Notes: generated from the letters alone by a model not told the origin. A stretch of 64,000 nt of DNA from Cylindrodendrum hubeiense (GCA_014621425.1 JAANBB010000010.1:1-64000); one strand, 5' to 3'. Shown: positions 32,666 through 45,689, counted from the stretch's first letter. Made by a program: numbers and translations.

Positions 32666-35017
32666 ATGTCAGCGCGTAAGGCGCAAAAGAAAATAGCGTG
32701 TGACGTGTGCTACAAGAGAAAGGTAACTTATTAACTGTCGCGGCCGAGTATAATACCATCTCGAGGTGACTAATTTGGGCAATTGTGATGCAGATTCAGT
32801 GTGATATCTTGGTGCCCGAGGCCCAGTGTGACTGGTGCATACATCATGGCCTGGTGTGTACATTCGATCGGGTGAGGGGCAGGAAGAAGATCAGAGCTGC
32901 TAGGTGAGTCTTTAGCTACCCTGTAGTTTCTACAGCCATTGAGCTTCCTAAGGTTTCTGGTCTAATAGTGCTACCTTGTTCCATTTAGGTCACGTGTACG
33001 CTCTGATAAGAGTTTGCCTTCACGCATTGCCGACCTTGAAGAAGCGTTGGCGAAAGGGATTGGTCTCAACGGGGCAGACAACTCACTTCCAAGTTCTTCT
33101 CGTTCTTCTGCGTCACGCTCGGTATCAGTGATTGGACCGGACATCACATCCTCTAGTAGCTCTTTTCCGCCGAGGAATCATGTCGATGCAGGTACGTTGT
33201 ATACGCCACCACTCCACCGCGCCACCGCGCAAATTACTTATCAGTGCCACTTCAGCCTCTTCCAGCCAGATTCATTTCGCTGGGCATCACCTGGGACATG
33301 TAAGCTCTCACAATGGGATTCCGTTCTTCTCAGAGAAGGGTCAACAATGGATATTCTCACGAACGGGTGAACGGGGTTCCATCAAAAAGTTGTGTGATAT
33401 TGGAGCTCGACGACACCAAATGCCGTCCTTGATTGGGCAAATGGGTCAAACCCAAAGCGTCCCTGAACTTTTGAACGGCATTCCAAATCGCTCCATTATC
33501 GAAGAGGCGGTGGATCACTTCCAGCGCAGCATGTTTGGGCTGGTGTTTCCGATTGTCGACCCAGTCCTGATTGTGGATACGCTTGACCTAGCTTACACGC
33601 CGGCTGATGGGCAGACCACTCTGGAGCATATTAGTGCCAAGGCCTGTGTTCTTGCCTTTACCTCCTTTGTATGCATTACTCGGCCGGAGTTTGCCGTTAG
33701 CATCAACATTAATCCCGATGTGTGCGCCATGACAGCCACTCACCTTCTCGCAGACGTTTTTGAGGACACAAGCATCATAAGTCTTCAGACGGTTTTCATG
33801 CTGGTACGTTGTTCTCAGTGCCCTCATGGATATTGTACTAAGCTAACATCTCGGTGCTTGGGACACATATAGCACATGCACCAGGCTTTCACTGGTCGCT
33901 TACAATCAGCCGTGATGATGCATGGAGCTGCGTGTCGAAAGGTCTTGTCTCTCGGTGGGCATAATTATGCTACTATGCCTCCGGCTGGAACAGAACCAAG
34001 CCGTCAGGAGCGAGAAGGATACCAAATCAGGATGCTCTTCTGGCTATGCTACGTTCTTGATAAGGATATAGCCTTACGCACCGGGCAGCCACCTATTCTG
34101 GTTGATGAGTACTGCGATCTTACTCTCCCAGAACGCTATGAGGAGAGCCAGGTCCTGGTCCCAGGTCTCGCCGATCATGAACTCCTTCATACTGGATATG
34201 AGACGCTAGCACCGCTTTTCCCGGGGCATCTACCACTTAGTATTCTGAAAGAAAAAGTATGCCGGTATCTATATTCGCCATCAGCTTCGAGGAAATCAGA
34301 GAGCGAGCTCCTTCGCAACGTCCGTGAACTGGATGATGAGCTCGAGGACTGGCGCATATCCCTCCCTCCAGATCAGCGGCCCGTGTTGGTAATTCCGGAA
34401 AACGCGGACCCTAATTCAAGTTGGAAGGGACCAAAAACCATGCGGCAAATTCTCACGTGCTTGGATTACCACTACCTCATGACTATGATCCACAGAGTCT
34501 CCGGGAGATGTCGCATAGGAGCCGAAGACGACAGGATCGGCTGGAACAGTGGCTTTCAATCAAGTCTAGCGCTTTCGGTGGAAGCAAGTCGATCAACCTT
34601 GTTTTATTTACGGGAGGCTGTGATGGGGCTGACTAGTGAGAAATTCTGGTATGTTTCTCCTTTCCCGTTGCACAAGTGTTCGTCAGCTTCGGTGCTGATA
34701 ATGGCCCGGCAACTGCTTGCTACGTGTAAATATTAACAACTCACAGGCTTATAATTTTTTACCCGATGTCTGCTCTGGTAACGCTCTTCTGCAACATTAT
34801 TATGAGCCCGCTCGACCCACGGACAAAGGCCGACATAGAACTCCTCAAATCGACGACAGATCTCATGAGACGAATACCAATACGGAGATTGACGGAATAT
34901 GAAATGGGGCACATGACAATGATTGATGATTTTATTACCGAGTTAATAAGTTTGGGGAATTGTGCGGTGAATAAAGCGGAAAAGGAGGAATTGCAAGAGC
35001 GGTGCGATGTAGATTAG
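32666..35017 (+). CDS. Zn2Cys6 fungal transcription factor, six exons
   Basis: Exons 32666-32722, 32794-32903, 32989-33191, 33256-33803, 33873-34648 and 34747-35017 give 654 residues. The zinc cluster is split by intron 1: CDVCYKRK in exon 1 and IQCDILVPEAQCDWCIHHGL in exon 2, completing six cysteines. After a Ser-rich linker (GADNSLPSSSRSSASRS) comes the fungal-specific transcription factor domain (RSIIEEAVDHFQRSMFGLVF, GYQIRMLFWLCYVLDKDIAL, RTGQPPILVDEYCDL, LDDELEDWRISLPPDQRP). All introns are GT-AG and keep phase. Target genes are unknown; no enzyme cluster is contiguous, the nearest left neighbour being a decayed gene. Intron 3 has a weaker alternative donor and acceptor; I chose GTACGT with the CTTCAG acceptor. 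Confidence 0.87.
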
Positions 35018-37728
35018 AGGACGATTAGAGGACCTGGTAATATCCACTTACATCATGGACTTTTAGTGCAAAGGGGGGTTTTATTGCATTTGTCTTGCCT
35101 CTTCTCAATATTACATCGTGTCGTGATCATTTGTAATCTCGCGGATCACAAGTCCTAATTACGTGCTTGGATTCGGTGGCAACCGGTTTCCAGCTTGAAT
35201 GTCACCATATACCCAATGACGGCTGCACTATTGAGAACATCTAAGATGATCGACCAGAGAAAGGCGAGATGCGCGGATCGCCGAGACTACTGCAGCCAAG
35301 CTGCTCCAGCTCAGCCGCATTGATGATTTCACCCAGCCTGATATTGGCCACGCAACCCTCGAGACCATGGCGCAATTCGCCTCATTTCTGAGCCATAACT
35401 ACCCGGTATGGTTGGTTGCTGAACGAATTTTAGCATGAGCTTCCACTTTGACCCAACTCTTGCGGCATCCGATTCGGGCCTCTATCTTGGGCCGTAGAGA
35501 TCTGCCCACTTCGTCAATTACCACATTGACTTGTCACAACGCTAGTAGCTGCTAGCCCTCGGTGGATAGGGACGGATGAAATGTAGACCAAGATCCATGG
35601 CGAGCAGGGCAACAATGAAGCCGAATCTCGCCGACTGCTCGACTACAGGAACACTGTGGTTACGGAGAGGGGACAGAATGACCTACTTCAGTTGTGCAAC
35701 GGTAAGCGGTTTTAAAACGAGAAGGGAAAGCTCGTTGAATCAAGGCGTATAGCGATGGATCGACATTATCGACGACAGATCTCCCTTGTCGTCTCTTGTT
35801 ACGGATGTCGCAGGTGTCATGATCGCGATGATCCGGCTAGCTCCCTTCACATTTTGAGGCGGCTAATGCGATCTTTGGGACTATTGATGCATGATCTTTC
35901 TGTCTCGACCATCCACAAATGACCCCGTAACTGAGCACGATCGGAACATTGTGTGACTGGTCATGCGAGCCGAAATAAGACGCAAAGAGGTCTAGACCAA
36001 GGTAGCGTTGGGCATACACCTCGGTCTACAGCCTCACGGGGAGCTGATCAAGGGGCTAGTCACACGACACTGTCGCTAGCTCGCAGCTTCCGTGGCAATC
36101 GTGGTCTGGGCCGTCCATCTCATCGATGGGGCCACGAGGTGAGGAAGAAGACGCATGGGTGGTGAAAGCAGGAAAAAGCAACAAGCAGCTTCTCATATAG
36201 AGCCCCCACCCGCCACCGCGGACGCCAAGCCAATCCGCAGATGCAGAATTGACGGCTGACCGCAGAGGCTGGGCTGCAGCGACGGGCGTGATACCGAGTA
36301 GTCTGGGCGGCAGTCAGCGCCGAGGCGGCTAGCCCGCACGCAGCAATTAGTTGCGCCACCAGACTGCTGGAGCGACGGCCCAGAGACAAGAGACAACTCT
36401 CGGGAGGCGTTCCGTCGAGCAGGCTCTGCAGCGTCTGCGAAGGGGGAGGCCGTCGACGCTGGAATATTTGGGACTAATATTGCGCCATCTGGACCCCGGC
36501 AGCGAAGAGCGGGACTTGCCGGGGAGAAGCCCCCCAGATGGGACGATTCGGCAGTGGGCGATGCAGCCATTTTCCTCCAATTGCCCCGCTTCAAAATGGT
36601 GCCTTGGGATCGGAAGTCGGGGAGGATCCAGACGGACGAACTGGGAGGCCAACACTCGCCGCGTCGCCTGTCAGTAGTATGCGAGAGGTCATCACGGAGG
36701 CACGCTCTGAAGGGCTCGGCGACGAGGGAGCCATGTCCCTCCCCCTGGGAAGGTCCGCCAGGTCCCTTGCTCCTCGTCGAACCCAAGCTCTCACCTCATT
36801 GCCTTGCGCATGTCGTCATCGTCCGGAACTCGTGAAATCCAGTGTCACCGCCGACGAATCCGGCGCTAGTGACGTGGCTCGCGGCCACACGTTGCTTTTT
36901 GCGAGGTCTAGGCTCCACTAAATAGAGCCCTGGAACCGAATTGTTTGGGGCTAAGGTGGCTCTGTCGTTAAGCTTAACTCCAGCTTCGAACCCCCCCCGC
37001 GACAATCACGTAAACGGGACGGAATGGGCGAGTGTCTCGGCGTCAGCGGTTGGAGATGAGAGGGTTGCGGCCGGCACGGGATGTAACTGCGCCGTAGGCC
37101 TATTACGGTGTCTTTATTACTCTCATATCGCTGCAGTAACACCCCAAAACCGCCAGAGCAGAGCAAAAAGAGAGCTCGCGTTAGGGCCACCCACAGAGCG
37201 CTTGTCTCACGTCGGGCCCTCGCCAGCGCTCTCCCGCCCCCCATCACGGGGAGCTCACTTCTCTGCGAACACGATCTCGGGGAGCACGCAGCGGGGAGTT
37301 GGCGCAAAGCGTCGCCTCCAATAGGTGGTGAGTCATTTTCCCTCCACATCCCCCACGGTAAACAAATCGGAGGCGCTGATGGCGAGAGGAGGGAGCGTCT
37401 TGGCTCTTGGCTTAATCTCGCGCTAGGCGTCACCACCCATTTCTTTGGCCCTATCACGCCTGGCTCGACGGCATTTGGGGATGGCGTGCTCATATCTTCG
37501 CATTTCACCATATGGCTCGCTAAGTCCAGACCAGACTCACCACCAGCGCGTGTGTCTTGGCGACGCCATGGGGTGTCTTGGCATGGCCATTGGGGGGGTC
37601 TTGGCGATGTCACCAACCATCTTGGCAAGTATTGGGGAATTCCATAAGTGAAGAAGGCTCTCCGCACCGAACGAGAATATTCTCCAAGTCAGAACCATCA
37701 AGTCTATCGCATCTCTGAGCTCGCCATC
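35018..37728. other. Long intergenic region, G+C-rich part without gene
   Basis: From about 36190 to 37650 the sequence is G+C rich and leaves long open frames on both strands (for example minus 36193-36786 and 36951-37667), as stop codons are rare in such DNA; none resembles a known protein. Degenerate TCTTGGC repeats lie near 37554-37626. Nothing seen in 35018-36190. Confidence 0.4.
37554..37626. repeat. Degenerate short repeats with TCTTGGC core
   Basis: TCTTGGC recurs four times (TCTTGGCGACGCCATGGGG, TCTTGGCATGGCCATTGGG, TCTTGGCGATGTCACC, TCTTGGCAAG) at spacings of about 20-25 bases, about 100-170 bp before the permease ATG. Confidence 0.5.
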
Positions 37729-39552
37729 ATGACGAAGCTAGACGCCAAAACCGCCGACCCGACTCAGTTCTCCCCGCCCAGGGAGGATGAGGAGGCCCTC
37801 ACTCTGCAAGCCGACTGGAGCAGGGAGGAGGAGCGCCTGGCCAAGCGAAAGTAAGTTTTGTCGCAATGAACCGGATAAAAACGTTCTCGAACTAACCAAT
37901 GCGCTTCGTCTAGGCTGGACTTGATCATCATGCCCCTTCTGACCCTCGGCTTCTTCTGCCTCCGTAAGTACCATCGCCCTCTCATTTTTTCCTATATCGG
38001 TCTAATCGATGATGTCGCAGAGCTCGATCGAGGCAACATTGCCAACGCCATCACTGATAGCTTCATGGAGGATGTCGGAATCGACCAAGATCAGTTCAAC
38101 GTCGGCCAGCAGATGCTCTCCCTCGGCATCGTGCTCTTCGAGATCCCCTCCAACATGATCCTCTACCGCGTCGGCCCCGGCAAGTGGCTCACGCTCCAGC
38201 TCTTCCTCTTCGGTACCGTCAGCACGTTCCAGGCTTTCCAGAACAGCTACGGCTCTTTCATCGCGACCCGATTCCTCCTCGGAATTACCGAGTCAGGCTT
38301 CATCCCCGGTGGTCTCTGGACCCTTTCCACTTGGTACACCCGCAAGGAGACTGCCAAGCGAGTCATGTTCTTCTACTTTGGTAACCAGTTCGGTCAAGCC
38401 TCCTCGAAGCTGTTGGCGTACGGAATTCTTCACATGCGCGGAGTCGAGGGACGCGCCGGCTGGTTCTGGCTGTTCACCATCATGGGCATCTTCACCATTG
38501 CCAGCGGCGTTGTTTTGGGACTCCTCCTCCCCGACTCCTTCAAGAACCCCCGCAGTACCTTCCTTCCCAAGGTCTGCTGGTTCACCGACAGGGAACTGCA
38601 TATTCTCCAGAGCCGCGTTCTCCTTGATGACCCCATGAAGGGCAAGAAGAAGAAGCGCATCGGCTTGGGTGCCTTCAAGAAGGCTGTATGTTCACCTTTT
38701 CTCCTACGATTCATCTCTGTAGTTCTCGTGCTAACGCTTGACTGTTCTAGTTCTCAAACTGGCGCCTGTGGATCCACTTCCTCATCACTCTCTGCAACAA
38801 CGGACCCCAGCGTGCTTTCGATACCTACTCTCCCTCAATCGTCAAGAGCTTTGGCTTTGGAACGCTCACTAGCAACGCCATGGCCTCCGTTGGTCTCTTC
38901 CTTCAGATTCCTACTTCGTTCGCTTTCAGCTATGTCTCAGATCGATTGTGAGTAAATTCCACATGATCAGAAATACCAAGACACTACTAACTGATATCCC
39001 TTCTGTAGCAACCGCCGTGGAGAAACAGTCATCGCTGGACTGAGCATGCATCTTATCGGTTACATCTTCAACCGCGGCTTCACCGAACTCGACCTCCGAG
39101 GAGTTCGATACTTTGGTGTTGTCTGGACACAGACTTTTGGAACCTTCTCTCACCCTCTCAACATTGCGTGGATGTCTCTGACATGCGACGATTCTGAGGA
39201 ACGAGCGCTGGCTATGGCAATGTAAGTTTCCCTGAATCTCCTCTGCGACTACTGCTCACACAACTACAACAGGGTCATCATGGGTGCCAACATTGCCGGC
39301 ATTTATGGCGCACAGATCTTCCGAGCTGATGACAAGCCCCTCTATCGCCGTGGCTTCAGCATCGGAATTGGCGTCCTATCGTTCAGTATCATTTTGGCGA
39401 CTGTCAGATACATTGACGACAGAATTCGACGCAAGCGCAATGCTGGTCGCATCGAGGCTGATGCTTCCAGTGGCCACCAGTCGGATGAGAAGAGCGACTC
39501 CAAGACGGCGGTGCACAACACCATCCAGCCCCAGCAGTCGGTTGGCATTTAA
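37729..39552 (+). CDS. MFS permease of the allantoate (Dal5-like, ACS) family, six exons
   Basis: Exons 37729-37850, 37914-37963, 38021-38685, 38751-38947, 39009-39221 and 39273-39552 give 508 residues. An in-frame ATG at 37648 would add 27 residues with no support. Motifs: QLDRGNIANA after the first membrane helix (the classic ACS-family LDRxN), LFEIPSNMILYRVGPGKW, RFLLGITESGFIPGG, STWYTRKE and SYVSDRFNRRGE, with about twelve helices. The family carries organic anions such as allantoate, nicotinate, pantothenate or other acids with protons across the plasma membrane; the substrate is not evident. All introns are GT-AG and keep phase. The C-terminal tail is hydrophilic (SGHQSDEKSDSKTAVHN). 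Confidence 0.88.
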
Positions 39553-41167
39553 GCCATCTTGAAGATCCTTTGCAAGGACCGGCAGCGAGGTGACAAGGTG
39601 CTTTGGTGTTTTCGCTATTTTGCTTCAATTTTGCAAGTCCTGGGTTACAAAGTTGGGATATGGAAGAGTGGGACTAGTAGATAATGAAGGGTTACGGATC
39701 GGGGAGCTTGGGGCTTGAGTTAATCGCTCGCTTAGTGTAGACGCAACCTCAAACACGCTCGTGAGGGTGAGAGGATAATAATTACCCCTTTCATTCCGAA
39801 TGCCTTGGCCACTACTTGAACCTTATCAGAGGACCTTGACCACGAATTGCACCTAGCTCTAATGGCATAATACATCCTCGTAAAGACGCAATTGCCGGAG
39901 GATGGATGGAACTTATGATTGAATAGTCCATTATTGAGGCATCAGACTCGTACTTGTTGGTGAATTTGAGCAACAGACAGTTTTGGCCACGTAATTAAGC
40001 AAGGGTGACAAGCTCTATCATTTGCCAGTAACGTGTTGTTTTCAATTGAAATCAGGCTTCCAGCTCACGCTCTAATTATGGAGGGGTTTGAGGCTTGCGG
40101 CAACTCAACACCCCTCGCAGTGCTAAAATTGCAGTGAATTTCATCCATGACCCATCAAACGCTAAAGTGTAGAGTGTGGCAACCAACTCCCCGCACGGCG
40201 CTAAAATTGCAGTGCAGGGGTTGATAAGTACGAAAAGTGAGATGGGCGCCGAAGCTCACAGGGCAAAACCAACCGCAACGACCAGCCGCAAAACTGCTAG
40301 CTTTAGGGTAGTTAATTTGATCTCGACCAAAATCCAAGTAATAGAACCTCAATCGCACCCCAATCTCACAGGCAATTAACAATCCGACTGCGCAGAGTAT
40401 GTGATCATATGGTAAGACGAAGAAGAGTCAAGAAATGGGGGGAAATGATTGAGAACTAAAGGCCACGGTGATAGCAGGGCTGGGCCCAAGAAAGTACATA
40501 TAGCTGTCGGTGCATACGATGCTGTGAAGTCTGACAAAGATGCCATAAGAGAAAGAGTCCGGCGGCGCCTTAAGATCCCCTGTAGCTCCTCGGTCTCACG
40601 TGTCAAACCCGGCCACCGTCTCCACCTGACACAGCATGGGCGTGACTGCAGTGTCCAATTTGTGCGACTTAACATTGGCTACTACATAATTAAGATCATA
40701 TAATTGAAATTAAAATACCATGTGACAGATATAGGTTAGAATATTTGATATCAAGGCTGTATCAAACAATATTAAGTCTCCCAAAGAACTAAATCACTTT
40801 CTTAGTTGAAGCTAGTCGCCACGTCTACAGACGCGTTCTTAGCACGAAACTTCGCCAACATCAAATGTTATTTCAGCAATAAGTCTTGATAAAACATTAT
40901 AATACGCTACTCTAGGATGGAAAATTGTATATTTTAGGCATTCTTCATATACCCCATCTTGTTTGTTGACCAATATATGGAACCTACATTGCCAGGGTAT
41001 TGGCTCTAGGGTAGGAAACAACGCCAGAAGCCAGTTGTATCTCGCGCCGTGCGACTTTTTATCGCGCTGACCCATAAAAGCTCAAATTGCGTCGCAAGCC
41101 ACATCATCCTTCCGACATATTTCTTCTGCACCAGCGATTCAACGAGCCAACGAGCCAACGAGCTAAC
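39553..41167. other. Intergenic with a 39-bp imperfect direct repeat
   Basis: 1.6 kb between two plus-strand genes. Nothing beyond the repeat at 40098-40216 listed separately and an A+T-rich patch at about 40680-40930. Confidence 0.45.
40098..40216. repeat. Imperfect direct repeat, two copies 80 bp apart
   Basis: Copies at 40098-40136 and 40178-40216 share GGCAAC, a C-rich middle and the exact word GCTAAAATTGCAGTG. It may be a footprint or a short piece of a mobile element; no coding content. Confidence 0.55.
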
Positions 41168-41922
41168 ATGGCGCCCACCAAGCCATCCGCGTCTTCCCCC
41201 GCGGCGACTTACCTTGCCGGGTACAACATATTGACCGCTGCCCTCCGAGTCTTCATTCTCCTCCGCACCATCCAGCTGTGGTCCAGCAGCGGAAACGCGG
41301 CCGTTTGGAATGAGCTCCACGTCTTTGCGCGATGGACCGAGACTTGCACTGCCATCGAAATCATCCATGCCGCCACCGGGCTAGTTCGGGCGTCGCCGGC
41401 CACAACCGCACTGCAGGTGGCTGGCCGCAACACCATCGTTTGGGCCATCGCCAGAAACTACCCTGAGGTCGCTGCTGGAGAATGGGCCTATGCCAACATG
41501 CTCGCTACTTGGAACGCGGCTGATGTGGTGCGGTACTCGTATTTTGCCGTTGAGAGGGCCACCGGAAGCGTACCGGATGCTCTTTTGTGGCTGAGGTATG
41601 ACGACTCTCCAGCATTTCGTGACGAAACACGAGCTAACACATGATAAAGATACAACATGTTCATTGTTCTTTACCCAATTGGTATATTTTCCGAAGCGTG
41701 GCTTGTCTATAAGGTCATTGTGCCCTCGCAAGCCCGAAACGCAGCATACCAATACCTCCTCTGGTTTGGGCTGGCTATTTATGTTCCAGGTACACCCACG
41801 TCACCACAAAGCTCCTACCTGTTTTTTCACTAATGCGCCAGATAGCCTTTTATATTCTCTATGGGCACATGCTTGCTCAGCGGAAGAAATCCAGCCAGAA
41901 GATCACCCGCAAGAGCGAGTAG
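41168..41922 (+). CDS. Very-long-chain (3R)-3-hydroxyacyl-CoA dehydratase (PTPLA/HACD family), three exons
   Basis: Exons 41168-41595, 41650-41789 and 41846-41922 give 214 residues (yeast Phs1 has 217). The family's core YNMFIVLYPIGIFSEAWLVY, with tyrosine and glutamate seven residues apart (YPIGIFSE), matches the catalytic Tyr/Glu pair; ARWTETCTAIEIIHAATGLV is the other conserved segment. The enzyme removes water from 3-hydroxyacyl-CoA in the third step of fatty-acid elongation in the ER membrane. Six helices are expected. The Lys-rich C-terminus (QRKKSSQKITRKSE) fits ER location. Intron 2 uses an acceptor at 41845 (GATAG); the nearer one would break the frame. No special context: a permease precedes and a hydrolase faces it from the right. 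Confidence 0.88.
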
Positions 41923-42196
41923 GCAGTTGTGCAGCTTTACTTCACAGTACTTGTGAAATAACCCAGATTTCACCCAAGGAAGAACAGATGGGCCAGGTTT
42001 CTGTTGACTGTAATAATTAAACTATCCATATTTCAATAACTACGCTGCATCACCTGAGCCATGTTCTACATGAACCTAGCGATGGTCACGGATTCTCTCA
42101 GATCCTGCATTCAAGCTAAAATAACTGTTCAAAAGTACAATTTGACCCATAAATCGCGTTGCGTGCTGAGAACTCGCCCACTCGTGTCAAAGAAAC

Positions 42197-44378
42197 TCAC
42201 CCACTCGCGTCAAAATCTGAAGACAGCACATGCGGGAGTATAAGGTAGCTTTCAAGATTTCCACCCAAACCAGTATGCAAAGAAACTGTCCCGTTGATGT
42301 TGATATCTTCCACATTTTCCACTGTGAGAGTCGCTTGATCTACTGGTGGATAAATCGACTTGTCGATACCACCAAGGCGTATCTTGAATTTCTCGCCTTT
42401 GGAGAAGCGCATACCAATTGGGGTCAGCGGGGCCTGGATTTGAACGATTTCCTTCTCGTCCAGAGGATGATATTCGTCCATCCGGTAGGTCGGCAAGCCA
42501 GGCACCTGGTGATCGGGTTCTTGGATGCGGCGGGAGAGACGGACCTGGCCTTTCGGGCCTTTGTAAAACAATGCCCCTGCGTCTGCTGCCAAACCCAGTC
42601 TATGGCCCAGGCGCACTAAGGATGACTGATAAAACTGCTCGAAAGGAACGATGAGCTGAGTGCCAGTGTCGCCCCCCTTGAGAATTTTCTCGCAGTTGAT
42701 AAAAATATCCGAATCATGAGCACCAAGTACAGAGACGGCCAAAAACAGCTGGATTGGCCCGCAAAGCACGGTGTCGCTGGTGAAGGTGTATGTGAGCACA
42801 ATCTCCTCACTGCTGGCTTTGTATTCTAGCTGGTGTGACATGGGGCAAGTCGGGACTAGAGTGCCACTGGATCCATCCAGGAAGAGCTTCAGTGGCTTGG
42901 TTTCTGGGGGTGGAAATGCCGTAGACTTGAAATTTGTCCCATTCTTGGCAAGAGGGCATGACGTGTCGAGAATCTTGGCCCGGAAACGACTTGTGGTTTC
43001 CCAGTCATTGTCGATGTCCTGCGGGTCACATAGTCAGCGGTTTCCGAAACCATGATAGATCGTATCTTACCTTCAAGAACCGATCAAAGAAGCGGTGTAA
43101 ATCCGCGACGTTGCTCTCCTCATAGTAATCTGGCCACTCCTATTATACTGGTGAGGCTGTGCATTTCATTTCTGTTGGCACTGACTTACCCATGTGTCGT
43201 GAACTCGAAGCCATTTGTCGCTCTTCAACCTGTGATACCCACAGAATGTCCCGTATGTGTGAATGGGATTTGTCCAACTAGCAACGACATACGTGGGGAC
43301 GGTAATATTCTGCGGATTTGTGAGCAACTTTGAGCAAGAACAGTTCATACCTTCAACTCACCTCGACTTTCGCTCTCTTATCATCGTGATATGCTCCGAA
43401 AAGTTGATGCTTCACAGCCATTACAGCCGCATTCTCCCAAGACTGCTCCCCCGCATTTACTTGAAGAAGTTGCAGGTTAAAATTAAGACCAGGTTTGGAA
43501 AGAACACCTCCTAATACCATCCCTTCCCGGTACAGGTCTGTAAAACCTTCCCACTAATAAAGTTAGCTTGACGAGTCTTGATACTTTTTATGATATTACG
43601 AATTGCGCAACATATTGGGTTAGAAACTGACAGGTGAAATGGCGGCAAGATGCTTTGGTCGTTCTGCCGCAATGAACCACTGTGTAAACGTTAGCTCATT
43701 TAGCCTGACACAATGCAACCCAAACCATGAAGTCTGACCTGAGATATAGTAAGGTACGAGTTTCCCGTCAGTGCGACTTTCCCCGAGCACCATGAACGCT
43801 GGCCGATCCAATCAACCACGTCGGCACCATCTCGCCCCTCTTGGGATCCAAAATGGTAAATGTTTCCAGAGCTTTTCCCGACTCCACGTGGATCGGGGTT
43901 GACAACGGCATAGCCATGTTGAACCCAATATGCCGGGTCTGGACCTTCCCATTTCTGGAGCTCAGAAAGCTTTCGAAGTGGTACTCCCATTCTGAACGGA
44001 AAGTCATCCAGCACCTGATTTCCTTTACCTCCTTGCTTACCATACGGAGACCAGGCCATCAATGCTGGACAAGTCACTGATTCATCGGCAGGCCGATATA
44101 TGTCGACATAGATGTTCGTGCCATCCCTCAACTGTGATGGGTTAGAAATGTGCGGGACGCTTTTGGTACAGGTCGATTACTTTGACTGGTGTGTCACGCT
44201 CGAATATTATATCACAGGGCAGGGGAAGGCAGCCTTTCCTACTGCTATAGCCTTTCGGTAGGACCTTTTTCTGTGTCCCAAACTCGCCCCATCTAGCCTT
44301 TGGATGCGACAGTGGCAAAGCCTTAGGCTGCCTCGGATCGCCGAAGGTGATGGCAGTATCACCAATTGAGGTTGCCAT
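42197..44378 (-). CDS. CocE/NonD-type alpha/beta hydrolase (X-Pro dipeptidyl-peptidase S15-like), seven exons
   Basis: Minus-strand exons 44378-44181, 44131-43739, 43679-43632, 43553-43362, 43309-43190, 43139-43071 and 43018-42197 give 613 residues; all six introns are 49-78 bp, GT-AG, and keep frame. Motifs: LRDGTNIYVDIYRPADE start of the hydrolase fold, GPDPAYWVQHGYAVVNPDPR, GVGKSSG, and the nucleophile elbow GNSYLTISQW. Exon 5 has VASWTNPIHTYG and RVHDTWEWPDYY, the latter with the expected catalytic His. The C-terminal X-Pro-type jelly-roll domain starts near FLDGSSG. Bacterial CocE has Asp where this protein shows Asn in SWTN, a form I believe common in fungal relatives. Members cleave esters, amides or dipeptides; the substrate is unknown. 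No signal peptide. Confidence 0.85.
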
Positions 44379-45689
44379 TTGTAGTTTCTGGGAACCAGGG
44401 CCGAAATACTGTTATGTATGAAGGATAACTGAATGGCGTTGCGGTTGCGTAATTGAGCCTTACGGAGAGAAAGTCGAATATCGGGCAGGCAAAAATATCC
44501 CGGCTGGAGTTAGAGTCGAGTTTATATTGGTATACTCATGAAATAAAAGACATTCTGCAATATCTGACGTCCCTCCGTGATTTGCTACTGGCCTCGGAAA
44601 GCACGGTGACATCCGACCGGTCCTCGTCACTAGCCAGTCGGATTGCCATCTTCGGAGAGGAAATGAGGGGTAATCTATGAGGATGCCGAAAGTTTAAAAG
44701 CAAGCCCCTCACCACAACCACATGACATTGCGGGCAGTGACAAAAGTCGACAACAAGAGTAGAAGCTGTCAAAAATTAATGTTAAAAATGTGCCGTTACT
44801 AGATGAAGCACCGTGGAAGAAACCCTGTCTTCCAATTATGGCGTTTGGATTTCATTCACGATAGAAAAGTGAAATACATCTTCAGGCGTATCTGATCAAT
44901 TGGGCTGGATGGGCTTGACCCCGCGGATCGGGACCACCTTTTCCACCCGACCCTGATCGGGACCGCCCTCTTATCCCTACCAGGACTACCTTCCTAGCTC
45001 AAACTCCTCTATATAGGACGGGTTCAAGACCGGCAGTTGGATAGAGAACAAGAGCTTCCATCGTCATCAACTGCATCCCTCATTCTTTAATCAGATAAGG
45101 CGCATGGGATTCAAATGTTGAAATGCAGTGAGTGTCAATGCACACACAAGTTCTCCCTACCAGACACGAGACTTATCGGAGTGGCGAATAATAAGCCGGA
45201 TGTCCTGATGATCTCCTAAAACTAGTTGCAGGTTTCGCCTGATGTATATTAGCTTGATCATATATTTTGGCTTGGAATGCCTATTTGATTCAATTGATCT
45301 GTCATCGAGATCCTCCTTGAAGAGCAAGATTTCACCTGACGGTCTGGTGGGGCTCTTAGTGGGCTGACATATCTGTCAAGAATTAAGAGGGATGTTTGAT
45401 TAGTGCGAGTCTCAGTTGAATGAGAGAGAATTTGCTGAAAAAGTACCTTCATAATTTAGGTAGGTAGGTTGGTGTTCTAACGTGCCTGACTCCTTGGAAT
45501 GAAAAAGCCCGTTGAGTTTTGCCGAGTACCATATTGAACAAGATACATAAAAAGTGAATCGGAACTGTGTAGAATTATGAACTAAACTTCATAGCATTGT
45601 AGTGGCCGTGATGACAATAGATCATCGAGGATTTCGTGGTACATTAATCCGATGACATCAAGCTAGCACATCTATCTGATCTACTTATC
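44379..45689. other. Intergenic, 5' region of the hydrolase
   Basis: No gene recognised. CGAATATCGGG at about 44475 is a half match to the cluster operator lacking the first CGG. The rest is moderately A+T rich. Confidence 0.4.

Noticed and set aside
36193..36786. 197-codon minus-strand frame in G+C-rich DNA
   Set aside because: Rivalled by similar frames in other phases; no domain, no signal peptide, no splice pattern.
37648..37728. Upstream in-frame ATG of the Dal5-like permease
   Set aside because: The 27 extra residues have no transporter character; the ATG at 37729 gives a normal N-terminus.
44470..44482. CGAATATCGGG upstream of the CocE-type hydrolase
   Set aside because: The first CGG is missing; a half site alone is weak evidence.
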